A stretch of DNA of 64,000 nucleotides from Streptomyces sp. ISL-94 (GTDB lineage: Bacteria; Actinomycetota; Actinomycetes; Streptomycetales; Streptomycetaceae), in the NCBI RefSeq assembly GCF_018614075.1, contig NZ_JAGGOZ010000010.1:89127-153126 (forward strand), given 5' to 3'. The position numbers and the translations under genes are program-made. This document shows, piece after piece, positions 1 through 7,716 of this stretch (position 1 is its first letter; each line of letters opens with the position of its first letter). The notes under the pieces are model-generated. The model was given only the letters and a program-made list of their open reading frames with translations. It was not told where the DNA came from and ran no database searches.

Positions 1-27
1 CGTCTTCGCGCTGTCGATGTCCGCCAC
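1..27 (-). CDS. Possible 5' end of a divergent gene (partial)
   Basis: A GTG at 27 reading leftward opens a frame VADIDSAKT that runs off the window edge. A purine-rich stretch GAAGGGG lies about 11 bases upstream and could be a ribosome binding site. Only nine codons are visible, so no product can be assigned, and the call rests on the start context alone. Confidence 0.25.
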
Positions 28-282
28 TGGGTCCACCCCTTCTTGGTGCTTGTTGACCGGCCCAGGGTAGCGGCCTCCCCGGGCCAACCCGGCCTCGGGT
101 CCCGATCGAGCGGCAGACAGAAATTCAAATTACCCTTCCGCAAGACGGAAGCGATAATTCCAGCCAACAAATCCGGCCCCCACTTGTCACGCTCCGGGAC
201 CACGGCATAACGTAACGGCATTGCCGCCACACCAGGAGCGCAGGGCTCCCAGGGACAAGCGGCAACAAGGGCGATCACACAG
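28..282. other. Gene-free region upstream of the cyclodipeptide synthase
   Basis: This 255-base stretch is noticeably AT-richer around 118-175 than its surroundings, as expected for promoters. It contains a small inverted repeat, CTTCCG-5-CGGAAG, at 135-151. It presumably carries the promoter of the diketopiperazine operon and perhaps that of a gene to the left. No gene is recognised in it. Confidence 0.4.
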
Positions 283-1071
283 GTGACGATCACAGCTGAC
301 GCATCATTCGAAGTTCTGCCCTTCACCCGCACCTGCCGCCATATCTGGGAAGACGGCGACCATGTGCTCATCGGAGTGAGTCCTGGAAACAGCTACTTCA
401 GCTCCGAGCGCATCACCAGTCTCGCCCAGTGGGCCACGACCCGCTTCGCGCAGGTCGACTTCGTCTACGCGGACCTCCACGTGGACCGGATGTTCGCCGC
501 TTTCGGCTACACCCGGGAACACGCGGAGAAGCGCGCCACGAAGGAAATCAAGGCGGTCCGGCGAAGGATACTCAAGGGTGTGGAGGAATCAGGACCTCCA
601 CAGGCCGAGATCCGCGTGAGGGCACTTTCCGAGTTCCAGACGAACCCCGTTTACCAACTATTGCACCGCCGCGTGCTGCATTTCCTGGAGACCGACGACG
701 AATTCCGCAAGGGCTGCGAGAAGATGGCCCTGCACTTTGTCGGCTCCAAGTTGCCGGAAGGTGAATCCATCACAGACGAGCAGTTGCAAGTCTGTTTCGA
801 TTACATGGCAGCCGAGCTGCCGTTCTTCGTGGACACCCCGAGCATTCTCGACGTGCCGTCCTCGGTGGCGGCCTACCACGTCAAGATGCCGCTGACGGAT
901 GTCCTCTACGCGCGCGGTGGGGGCCTGCGTGCGACCCGCAACCAGGCGTACGCCGTCGTACGGCCCGAGGCCGCCCAGCGGCCCACGAACGCCGAGAACG
1001 ACATGGGCAACGCGAACAACGTGAACAACGCACCAACCGAAGGGATCGTCGATGAGCGTCGAGCAGCTTGA
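283..1071 (+). CDS. Cyclodipeptide synthase, AlbC-like (NYH type)
   Basis: Uses two aminoacyl-tRNAs to make a cyclic dipeptide (2,5-diketopiperazine) in the cytoplasm. The 262 residues align along their length with what I remember of Streptomyces noursei AlbC. The catalytic serine is S33 in GVSPGNSYF, with N36 in the same motif. Y124, Y174 and E178 (in DYMAAELPFF) and the Y198-H199 pair match AlbC Y128, Y178, E182 and Y202-H203, placing it in the NYH subfamily. The pocket position equivalent to AlbC L185 is F181 here, so the amino-acid choice may differ from cyclo(Phe-Leu). The start is GTG; the Shine-Dalgarno is weak. The last 20 bases overlap the P450 gene, so the two are one operon. The C-terminal tail after about residue 232 is rich in Asn and Ala and probably dispensable. 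Confidence 0.93.
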   Translation: MTITADASFEVLPFTRTCRHIWEDGDHVLIGVSPGNSYFSSERITSLAQWATTRFAQVDFVYADLHVDRMFAAFGYTREHAEKRATKEIKAVRRRILKGVEESGPPQAEIRVRALSEFQTNPVYQLLHRRVLHFLETDDEFRKGCEKMALHFVGSKLPEGESITDEQLQVCFDYMAAELPFFVDTPSILDVPSSVAAYHVKMPLTDVLYARGGGLRATRNQAYAVVRPEAAQRPTNAENDMGNANNVNNAPTEGIVDERRAA

Positions 1072-2290
1072 GGGCCGGGGAACACAGGAGCAGCCGCTCC
1101 TCGACTTCCCGCTCTCGCGGCGCGGTGACGTGCTTCCGGAGGAGTGCACGTGGCTCCGCGAGAAGGCTCCGGTCGCCAAGGTCCGCACCCTCACCGGTGA
1201 CCCGGCCTGGCTGGTGAGCAGCTACGCGCTGGCCAAGCAGGTGCTGGAGGACGAGCGGTTCAGCCTCAAGGACACGGCGAACGCCGGCGTCCCGCGCCAG
1301 TACGCGCTGACGATCCCGCCCGAGGTCGTCAACAACATGGGCAACATCAACAGCGCGGGCCTGCGCAACGCCGTGATGAAGGCGCTCAACCCGCGCCAGA
1401 AGGGCCTCCAGGACTGGCTGCGCGCCACGGCCGGCGAGCTCGTCGACCAGCTGATCGCCGAGGGCGGCCCGGCCGACCTCCGGGCCGGCTTCGCCGACCC
1501 CTTCTCGGCGGCCCTGCACTGTCAGGTGCTCGGGGTCCCCTTCGAGGACTGGCGCCGCCTGATGTCGGGGCTGGACGTCGCGTTCATGACCGCGCGCGAG
1601 CCCTTCGCCGACTCGGCCCTCAACTGGTACAAGGACGTCGGCTATTTCGTCGAGCAGCTGAACGCCCAGCTCGCGCTGCCCGCCGAGGAGCGTACGGGGC
1701 TCCTCGGCAAGTTCGCCGAGCTGAAGGAGGCGGACCCGGAGTCGGCGCACCTGACCGACGACATGTTCGCGACGGTCGCCGTCTCGCTCTTCGGGGCGGG
1801 CGCGGTCTCCACCTCCGCCTTCCTGGTCCTCGCGGTCCTGGCGCTGCTCCAGAAGCCCGAGCTCATCGGCTACCTGCGCAAGCACCCCGAGCGCATGGGC
1901 AAGGCGGTCGACGAGCTGCTGCGCTGGAACCTGTCCGTCGGCGACGGCCTGCCGCGCATCGCGCTGGCGGACATCCAGGTCGGCGACGTGCTGGTGAAGG
2001 AGGGCGAGCTCGTGCTCGTGCTCCTGGAGGGCGCCAACTTCGACCCCGAGGCCTTCGAGAACCCGGAGGAGCTCGACCTGGAGCGAGAGAGCTCCCACGC
2101 GAACCTCGCCTTCGGTGCGGGCCGGCACTTCTGCCCGGCCTCCGCCCTGGGCCGGGCCCACGCCGAGATCGCGCTGGAGGTGCTGGTGGAACGCCTGTCC
2201 GGGCTCCGCCTCGCCGTGCCGGCGGAGAACCTGGTGTGGCGTACGGGCTTCATCAAGCGACTGCCGGAACGGCTTCCGGTCGCCTGGTGA
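1052..2290 (+). CDS. Cytochrome P450, CYP121-like, acting on a cyclodipeptide
   Basis: A 412-residue soluble P450 that should oxidise or couple the diketopiperazine made by the upstream enzyme. The heme-binding loop is FGAGRHFCPAS with C361; the ExxR motif is ELLR. Long stretches match Mycobacterium tuberculosis CYP121 (mycocyclosin synthase) as I remember it, for example KVRT(L/I)TG, PPEVVNNMGNI and VLVLLEGANFDPE. The I helix reads GAGAVST and, as in CYP121, lacks the usual acid-alcohol pair; S253 matches CYP121 S237. The Phe and Trp of the substrate pocket (CYP121 F168 and W182) are kept, but CYP121 Q385-R386 are I401-K402 here. CYP121-type enzymes are known to form C-C bonds in cyclo(Tyr-Tyr), and relatives in Streptomyces also attach nucleobases to Trp-containing cyclodipeptides, so the product is open. 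Confidence 0.92.
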   Translation: MSVEQLEGRGTQEQPLLDFPLSRRGDVLPEECTWLREKAPVAKVRTLTGDPAWLVSSYALAKQVLEDERFSLKDTANAGVPRQYALTIPPEVVNNMGNINSAGLRNAVMKALNPRQKGLQDWLRATAGELVDQLIAEGGPADLRAGFADPFSAALHCQVLGVPFEDWRRLMSGLDVAFMTAREPFADSALNWYKDVGYFVEQLNAQLALPAEERTGLLGKFAELKEADPESAHLTDDMFATVAVSLFGAGAVSTSAFLVLAVLALLQKPELIGYLRKHPERMGKAVDELLRWNLSVGDGLPRIALADIQVGDVLVKEGELVLVLLEGANFDPEAFENPEELDLERESSHANLAFGAGRHFCPASALGRAHAEIALEVLVERLSGLRLAVPAENLVWRTGFIKRLPERLPVAW

Positions 2291-2374
2291 TACCGCGGCG
2301 GTGCCACGGGTGCTGTGCGAGCTCCCGTGTCACCGCCGCTTCTTGTGCTCAGCGCCCGTCCCGGGCGCCCGCAC

Positions 2375-3562
2375 TCAGCGGAAGATGCCGGTGTGGCCGA
2401 GCGAGTAGCGGCCCGGCTGCGGGTACACGGCGAGCCCGTGCGGTCCGCTGCCCACCGGGATCCGGGCGAGCTGCTCGCCGGTGGCGGTGTCGATCGCGTA
2501 GACCTCGGAGTTGTAGCGGCCCGAGAGCCACAGCACCTTGCCGTCGGCGGAGACGCCGCCCATGTCGGGGCTGCCGCCGTCGGGCAGGTCCCACTTCTTG
2601 GTGAGCTTGTTCTGCGGGAAGTCGAAGACGGAGATGGTGCCCTCGCCGCGGTTGGAGACGTACATCTCCTTGGAGTCGCGGCTCACGTACAGGCCGTGGC
2701 AGCCCTTGCCCGTGGGCAGCAGCTTGGGTGTCTCGAACTTGTCCCCGCTCAGCACCCACATGCCGTGCGCCATCATGTCCGCGACGTAGAAGGTCTTTCC
2801 GTCCGGGGAGACCTTGACGTCCTGCGGCATCGCGCCCTCGAACGGCAGTTTCTGCTGGCCGATGACCTCCATCTTCTCCGTGTCGACCTTGAGGAGTTCG
2901 CCGGAGAACTCGCAACTCACGATGAAGTAGCGGCCGTCGGCGGAGAAGTCCGCGTGATTGACGCCATAACAGGTCACCGGGACGGTTTTCACGCGGTCCA
3001 TCGTGTGCGGATCGCGGAAGACCAACTCTTTGTCCATCGAGGCCATGACGATCGCGTACTTCCCGTTCGGCGTGAAGTACAGGTTGTACGGGTCGTGCAC
3101 CTCGACCGGCTTTCCGGCCTCGCCGGTGGCCGGGTTGATCGGGGTGAGCGTGTGGCCGCGGTTGTTGTTGACCCACAGGGTCTTCATGTCCCAGGAGGGG
3201 ACCACGTGCTGGGGCTGGACGCCGACCGGGATCGTGTCGATGACCCGGTAGGTGGCCGGGTCGATGACGGACACCGTGTTGGAGTTGGTGTTGGGCACGT
3301 AGACGCGCGACGGGAAGTCCTTGACCACCGGGGAGAGCTTGTTCGGGCGGTCCGCCGCGTAGACGTCGTGGGGGTCGAGGAGCGGAGGCATGCCCGCCAG
3401 GCCCGGCGGGGCGGCCGGAACGGCCTTGGCGGGCCTGGCCGGGCCCTTGGTGCCGAGCGCCTCGGCGGGTCCCTTGCCGGCAGATCCGCAGCCGGCCAGG
3501 GCGGCGAGGACCAGACCGGCCAGCAGCACGGTGGCCTTCCGGGGAAGGCGGGTGGTCTTCAT
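2375..3562 (-). CDS. YVTN/YncE-type beta-propeller lipoprotein
   Basis: A 395-residue exported protein with a lipoprotein signal: a hydrophobic stretch followed by LAALAGC at about residues 18-25. After a Pro/Ala-rich linker the rest is built of about seven repeats of the 40-residue YVTN beta-propeller type, such as VYVPNTNSNTVSVIDP, FYVADMMAHGMWVL and MYVSNRGEGTISVFDF. It is expected to sit on the outer face of the membrane and bind a partner or ligand; no catalytic residues can be named. Its ATG overlaps the stop of the upstream deacetylase gene (ATGA), so the two are translationally coupled and likely work together on the cell envelope. Confidence 0.85.
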   Translation of the reverse strand: MKTTRLPRKATVLLAGLVLAALAGCGSAGKGPAEALGTKGPARPAKAVPAAPPGLAGMPPLLDPHDVYAADRPNKLSPVVKDFPSRVYVPNTNSNTVSVIDPATYRVIDTIPVGVQPQHVVPSWDMKTLWVNNNRGHTLTPINPATGEAGKPVEVHDPYNLYFTPNGKYAIVMASMDKELVFRDPHTMDRVKTVPVTCYGVNHADFSADGRYFIVSCEFSGELLKVDTEKMEVIGQQKLPFEGAMPQDVKVSPDGKTFYVADMMAHGMWVLSGDKFETPKLLPTGKGCHGLYVSRDSKEMYVSNRGEGTISVFDFPQNKLTKKWDLPDGGSPDMGGVSADGKVLWLSGRYNSEVYAIDTATGEQLARIPVGSGPHGLAVYPQPGRYSLGHTGIFR

Positions 3563-4422
3563 GGCGTCAGCAGCTCCGTGGTGGTCACCGCGCGCAGCTT
3601 GCGGCGCGCGAGTTCTTCGAGGAGGGGCGGCATCGCGTCGACCGTGTCCGCGTAGCCGAAATGCAGGCTCACCACCGATCCGCCGTGGATCGTCCCGGTG
3701 ACGGTGCGGATGACGGCCGCGGCGCCGGGCGAGGTGAAGTCGAGGGAGTCCACGTCGTACGAGAGGACGTGCGGGTAGCCCGCCCGCTGGGCCAGTTTCT
3801 GGACGAGCGGGGTCGCGTACTGGGTCTGCGAGGGCCGGAACCAGGTGCCGATCGACCCGGTGAGCCGCTTGATCCGCTGGGCGCAGCCGGTGATCTCGGC
3901 GTACGCCTCCGCCTCGGGCAGGGTGTTGATCGCGAGGTGGCGCTGGGTGTGGTTGCCGAGCTCGTGGCCGCCGTCGAGGACCCGGCGGCCCATCTCCGGG
4001 TGGGCGTCGAGCCAGCTGCCGATCGCCAGTACGGTCACCCGCGCGCCCGCTCTTTCGGCCTCGGCCAGCACCGCCCGGGCGAGGGCGGGGTCCCCGTTGC
4101 CGTGGAAGGTGAGGGCGACCCGGGGGCGGTCGCGCGGACCGTGGCCGATCTCGACGGGCTGGCCGGCGAACCGGCGCGGGACGGCCGGGGCCGCCTGGGC
4201 CGGGCGGGCCGGTTTGGCCGGTCCGGGAGGCGGGGCGGTGGGCGCGGTGGGCGCGGTGGCGGGGCGGCCCGATCCGCAGGCGGCGGTGAGGTCGGCCGTG
4301 GCGGCGCCGGCCACCGCGAGACCGGCCGCGCGCAGGGCCGCCCGGCGGCCTGGTTGTGAGAGCACCTGCCCATTTAAGGGCCGATAGGCCCGGAAGGTAA
4401 TGATTGACCCAATTCGGGACAT
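3559..4422 (-). CDS. Polysaccharide deacetylase (NodB) family lipoprotein with altered motif 1
   Basis: An exported 287-residue protein. A twin-arginine-like signal GRRAALRAAG and a lipobox-like LTAAC precede an Ala/Pro linker and a NodB-homology domain from about residue 88. Motif 2 is intact (NHTQRH), motif 3 is WFRPSQTQYA and motif 4 is YDVDSLDF. Motif 1, usually TFDDG with catalytic and metal-binding Asp, reads TFHGNGD, and the usual late HD is HF (SLHFGY). Classical deacetylase activity is therefore doubtful; the fold assignment is secure. The start is uncertain: ATG at 4422 gives a long n-region before the Arg pair, while GTG at 4365 would place the signal right at the N-terminus. First gene of a coupled pair with the propeller lipoprotein. 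Confidence 0.85.
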   Translation of the reverse strand: MSRIGSIITFRAYRPLNGQVLSQPGRRAALRAAGLAVAGAATADLTAACGSGRPATAPTAPTAPPPGPAKPARPAQAAPAVPRRFAGQPVEIGHGPRDRPRVALTFHGNGDPALARAVLAEAERAGARVTVLAIGSWLDAHPEMGRRVLDGGHELGNHTQRHLAINTLPEAEAYAEITGCAQRIKRLTGSIGTWFRPSQTQYATPLVQKLAQRAGYPHVLSYDVDSLDFTSPGAAAVIRTVTGTIHGGSVVSLHFGYADTVDAMPPLLEELARRKLRAVTTTELLTP

Positions 4423-4506
4423 CTACCGAAGAGGGCCCGCCGGCCTGCCGTCCGCTATGTGATCAACGATTTACACTGAACGGTCGATATTTATTCATTG
4501 ATTACG

Positions 4507-4528
4507 AGGTGAGTGGCCCACCTCACCT
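4507..4528. promoter_or_regulatory. Imperfect palindrome, candidate operator
   Basis: Arms AGGTGA and TCACCT flank GTGGCCCACC, which is itself nearly self-complementary. It lies about 85 bases upstream of the deacetylase ATG in AT-rich sequence, where a regulator site would be expected. No regulator is known. Confidence 0.4.
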
Positions 4529-4691
4529 AGGATTTAGCGCGAAACTCTTACTATTTGCCCACTTATGTCCAAGTAGGGACTTTTGGCGTTTGAGCCCTCG
4601 TCTGCCATAGTCGGAACCACGGCTTCCCATTGACCCGAGCGAAGTCGCCCTGCCGAGGATCACACACCCCCTTTGATCCTCGGCACACCCA

Positions 4692-4733
4692 TGAAGCCCC
4701 CGCACCGCCCACCACGGCGCCCCGGGGGCTTCA
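4692..4733 (-). terminator. Hairpin terminator after the anti-sigma-type ATPase gene
   Basis: Perfect 11-base arms TGAAGCCCCCG and CGGGGGCTTCA enclose a 20-base loop, ending 7 bases past the stop of the leftward gene. Confidence 0.7.
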
Positions 4734-4739
4734 GGCATT

Positions 4740-5252
4740 TCAGGTGCTCTGGCGGTCCGCGACGCGCATCTCGAACCAGGTGATCTTCCCGCGCGGCAGC
4801 AGGTCGGCGCCCCAGCGGTCGGAGAGTTTGTCGACGAGGAAGAGGCCCCGGCCGGTGGTGTCAAGCTCGTGGACCGGCATCAGGCAGGGCAGCCCGCGCG
4901 AGGGATCGCGCACCTCGACCCGGATCCAGCCGCGCCGCCGCAGCATCCGCAAGCCGAAGGATCGGGCCCCGGTGTGCCGGACCGCGTTGCCGACGAGTTC
5001 GGAGACCAGCAGGACGGCGTGCTCGGCGATCTGCGGCGAAAGCCCCCAGAGGCGGACCACCACGCACTGGGTGAGCCTGCGCGCGGTACCGGCCGACTCG
5101 GGCAGGGACGGCAGCGTCACCTCCGCCTCGGCCGGATTCCCGTACGACTCCAGTGCCTTGAGGCCCTGTTCGTCCTCAAGAGCCGCCGTGAGCCGTACGG
5201 CCGAAGCGCTGCTGCGCTGCCGCGGCTGTTCCACACCCTCCAGGCCCGCCAT
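4740..5252 (-). CDS. ATP-binding protein of the anti-sigma-factor kinase (RsbW/SpoIIAB-like) type
   Basis: A cytoplasmic HATPase_c_2 protein of about 170 residues. The N box is LLVSELVGNAVRHTGA, the G1 box VEVRDPSRGLP and the G2 box GRGLFLVDKLSDRWG. Many such proteins are present in each Streptomyces genome and regulate sigma factors or anti-anti-sigma factors by binding and phosphorylation; its partner cannot be told here as no sigma or STAS gene is adjacent. The start is uncertain. ATG at 5252 is used; a GTG at 5306 is in frame but its GGAGG abuts the codon with no spacing. A strong hairpin follows the stop. Confidence 0.85.
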   Translation of the reverse strand: MAGLEGVEQPRQRSSASAVRLTAALEDEQGLKALESYGNPAEAEVTLPSLPESAGTARRLTQCVVVRLWGLSPQIAEHAVLLVSELVGNAVRHTGARSFGLRMLRRRGWIRVEVRDPSRGLPCLMPVHELDTTGRGLFLVDKLSDRWGADLLPRGKITWFEMRVADRQST

Positions 5253-5492
5253 GCATCCATCATGGACGGCCCACCCGCCCCTCCGGGCCGTTCCGCGGGA
5301 AAACACCCTCCGGGATCATGGATTCCCAGAGGGTGTCCTGTCATATGCGCAAGGCAAGCAGAGAGTGGGCAAGACCCATGGTGACCTGCGGTGACGTTCT
5401 ACACGCGGATGATCACGGTGAGTGGATCACGGATTCTGCTTAAGGCGCCTTTAAGGCCTGGCTAATCCCCCGCAGGGAGGACGGGCCTCCGG

Positions 5493-6260
5493 CTAGGCGA
5501 ACTTGGCCTTGCCCGGGCCCTCTTCGACGAAGCTGCGCATGCCGCGCTCGCGGTCCTCGGTGGCGAACAGGCCCGCGAACCAGTTGCGTTCGATGGTGAG
5601 GCCGGTGTCGATGTCGGTTTCCAGGCCGCCGTCCACGCACTCCTTGGCGGCCCGCAGCGCCATCGCCGGCCCCTGCGCCAGCTTGGCGGCCCAGGCGTGC
5701 GCCTGCTCGTACACCTCGGCGGCGGGGACGACCCGGTCGACCAGGCCCAGGGTGAGCGCCTCGTCGGCCTTGACCATACGCCCGGTGAAGATCAGGTCCT
5801 TGGCCTTGGAGGGGCCGATCAGCCGGGACAGCCGCTGGGTGCCGCCGGCGCCGGGAATCAGGCCGAGCAGGATCTCGGGCTGGCCGAGCTTCGCGTTGTC
5901 GGCGGCGATCCGGTAGTCGGCGCACAGCGCGAGCTCGCAACCGCCGCCCAACGCATAGCCGGTGACGGCCGCGACGACGGGCTTGGGGATGCGGGCCACG
6001 GCGGTGAAGGAGTCCTGGAGGGCGCGGGACCGGGCGACCATCGCCGCGTGGTCCATCACCTGCATCTCCTTGATGTCCGCGCCCGCCGCGAACACCTTCT
6101 CGCCACCGTAGAGGATGACCGCGCGGACGTCGGCCCGGTCGGCCGCCTCCACCGCGAGCTCGCGCAGCCGGTCCTGGGTGGCGATGTCCAGGGCGTTCAT
6201 GGGCGGCCGGTCCAGGCGGATGGTGCCGACGCCTTCGGAGACTTCGAGAGAGAGGGTCAT
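5493..6260 (-). CDS. Enoyl-CoA hydratase/isomerase (crotonase) family protein
   Basis: A 255-residue crotonase that should hydrate 2-enoyl-CoA esters in fatty-acid or amino-acid breakdown. The first oxyanion-hole loop is FAAGADIKEM at about residues 57-66. The second is YALGGGCELALCADYRIA, followed by QPEILLGLIPGAGGTQRL; the two Glu residues of hydratases are both present (CEL and PEI). Length is normal for the family. It stands alone, separated by a strong terminator from the L,D-transpeptidase gene upstream, so the substrate is not indicated by context. Confidence 0.9.
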   Translation of the reverse strand: MTLSLEVSEGVGTIRLDRPPMNALDIATQDRLRELAVEAADRADVRAVILYGGEKVFAAGADIKEMQVMDHAAMVARSRALQDSFTAVARIPKPVVAAVTGYALGGGCELALCADYRIAADNAKLGQPEILLGLIPGAGGTQRLSRLIGPSKAKDLIFTGRMVKADEALTLGLVDRVVPAAEVYEQAHAWAAKLAQGPAMALRAAKECVDGGLETDIDTGLTIERNWFAGLFATEDRERGMRSFVEEGPGKAKFA

Positions 6261-6287
6261 GGGGGCCAGGTTAGTGGTGGTTAACGC

Positions 6288-6328
6288 CGCGTGGCTCGGT
6301 GCTGTGTGTCACAGCACCGAGCCACGCG
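6288..6328 (-). terminator. Strong hairpin terminator
   Basis: Perfect 19-base arms starting CGCGTGGCTCGG, with a 3-base loop TGT. It lies just past the stop of the first L,D-transpeptidase gene and separates it from the enoyl-CoA hydratase gene. Confidence 0.85.
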
Positions 6329-6347
6329 GTTCACGTACGGGAGGGGA

Positions 6348-7589
6348 CTACTTGATCCACTCCGCCCAGTCCATGTTCCAGCCGTTGAGGCCGTTGTCCG
6401 GGGCGATCTGCTTGTCCTTGGAGTTCTTCACGATGACCACGTCGCCGATCAGGGACTCGTTGAAGAACCAGGCGGCGGGCTGGTTGCCGTCACCGGCGCC
6501 GCGCACGTCCTTCAGGCCGACACAGCCGTGGCTGACGTTCTCCGAGCCGAACGTGCCCGAGGAAGCCCAGTAGTTGCCGTGGACGAAGGTGCCCGAGTTC
6601 GACAGCCGCATGGCGTGCGGGACGTCGGAGATGTCGTACTCGCCGCCGAAGCCGACGGTCGCGCCGTTCATCCGCGTGACCTTGTACTTCTCGCTGATGA
6701 CCATCTGGCCGTTGTACGTGGTCGTCGACGGGGCGCCCGCGGTGATCGGGACGTTCTTGAGCACCTGGCCGTCGCGGACGACCTGCATCTGCTTCTCGCT
6801 CGCATCGACGGTGGAGACCTGGGAGCGGCCGATGGTGAAGGTGACCGTACGGGTCTGCTTGCCGTAGACGCCGGGGCGGCCTTCGACTCCGTCGAGGGCG
6901 AGCTTCACCGTGACCTTGGTGCCCGCGGCCCAGTACTTCTCGGGGCGGAAGTCGAGGCGGTCGTTGCCGAACCAGTGGCCCTCGACGGGGACGGACGGCT
7001 CGGCCGTCACCGTGATGGCCTTCTCCACGGCCTCGGGGTTGGTGATGCCGCGGCTGAAGTTGATGGAGACCGGCATGCCCACGCCGACGGTCTCGCCGTC
7101 CTCGGGCGTGTAGTGGCCGACGAAGGTGTTCTGCGGGGTGAGCGTGGTGAAGGTGGTGTCCTTGGCGGACTCCCGGCCGGCCTCGTCCTTGGCGACCGCG
7201 TGCACCTTGTACTCGGTGGCGGAGGCCAGATGGCGCTCCGGCTCCCAGCTCGCGCCGTCGGCGGCCATCTTGCCCTCGACCGCGTTGCCCTTGGTGTCGG
7301 CGACGGTCACCGTGGTGAGCTTGCCGCCGGTGCTGGTGATCTTCAGGATGCCGCTGGTGGCGACCTCCTTGGACCCGTCGTCGGGCTTGACGTTGACGAC
7401 GGCCTTCGACGCCTCGGTGCCGGTCTTGCCGCCGCCCCCGGCGTTGTCGCCGCCGCTGCCACTGCTGTTGCCTCCTCCGCCGCCGCCGCATGCGGTGGTC
7501 AGCAGCAGGGCCGCCCCCAGCAGAAGGGCCGGCAGGCCGGTGCGGGCTCGGCCGCGTATCGGCTGCAGGTTCACTCGTGTTCTCCCCAT
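6348..7589 (-). CDS. L,D-transpeptidase (YkuD) lipoprotein
   Basis: A 413-residue exported enzyme expected to form 3-3 peptidoglycan cross-links or attach proteins to the wall. The start is ATG at 7589 with GGGGGAC just before it; a longer frame to 7634 has no ribosome binding site. The signal ends in a lipobox LLTTAC followed by a Gly/Ser-rich linker. Two Ig-like domains (about residues 50-245) precede the YkuD domain. The catalytic motif is SHGCVGL with C356, and the conserved VHGNYW is present (HGNYWASSG). The C-terminal tail GLNGWNMDWAEW is shared with the next gene. It is a paralogue of the neighbouring gene at 7717-8946, in tandem, probably by duplication. Confidence 0.92.
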   Translation of the reverse strand: MGRTRVNLQPIRGRARTGLPALLLGAALLLTTACGGGGGGNSSGSGGDNAGGGGKTGTEASKAVVNVKPDDGSKEVATSGILKITSTGGKLTTVTVADTKGNAVEGKMAADGASWEPERHLASATEYKVHAVAKDEAGRESAKDTTFTTLTPQNTFVGHYTPEDGETVGVGMPVSINFSRGITNPEAVEKAITVTAEPSVPVEGHWFGNDRLDFRPEKYWAAGTKVTVKLALDGVEGRPGVYGKQTRTVTFTIGRSQVSTVDASEKQMQVVRDGQVLKNVPITAGAPSTTTYNGQMVISEKYKVTRMNGATVGFGGEYDISDVPHAMRLSNSGTFVHGNYWASSGTFGSENVSHGCVGLKDVRGAGDGNQPAAWFFNESLIGDVVIVKNSKDKQIAPDNGLNGWNMDWAEWIK

Positions 7590-7716
7590 GTCCCCCGCGC
7601 GCGGGCAGTCGCGCGCTGGTCGACAGGTAATCACATGGGGAGACCATGAAAAGGCACGGTCTTGTCACCGTTCCGTCCCAAGTGCCGGATCGGTCGGGCC
7701 GGACGGCCGGCCCAGG

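Larger units (their letters stand above)
4423..4739. other. AT-rich promoter region of the deacetylase operon
   Basis: About 317 bases without a gene. The part from 4460 to 4570 is far AT-richer than the rest of the window and should hold the leftward promoter of the deacetylase-propeller operon. It includes the palindrome at 4507-4528. The right end holds the terminator of the next gene. Confidence 0.5.
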
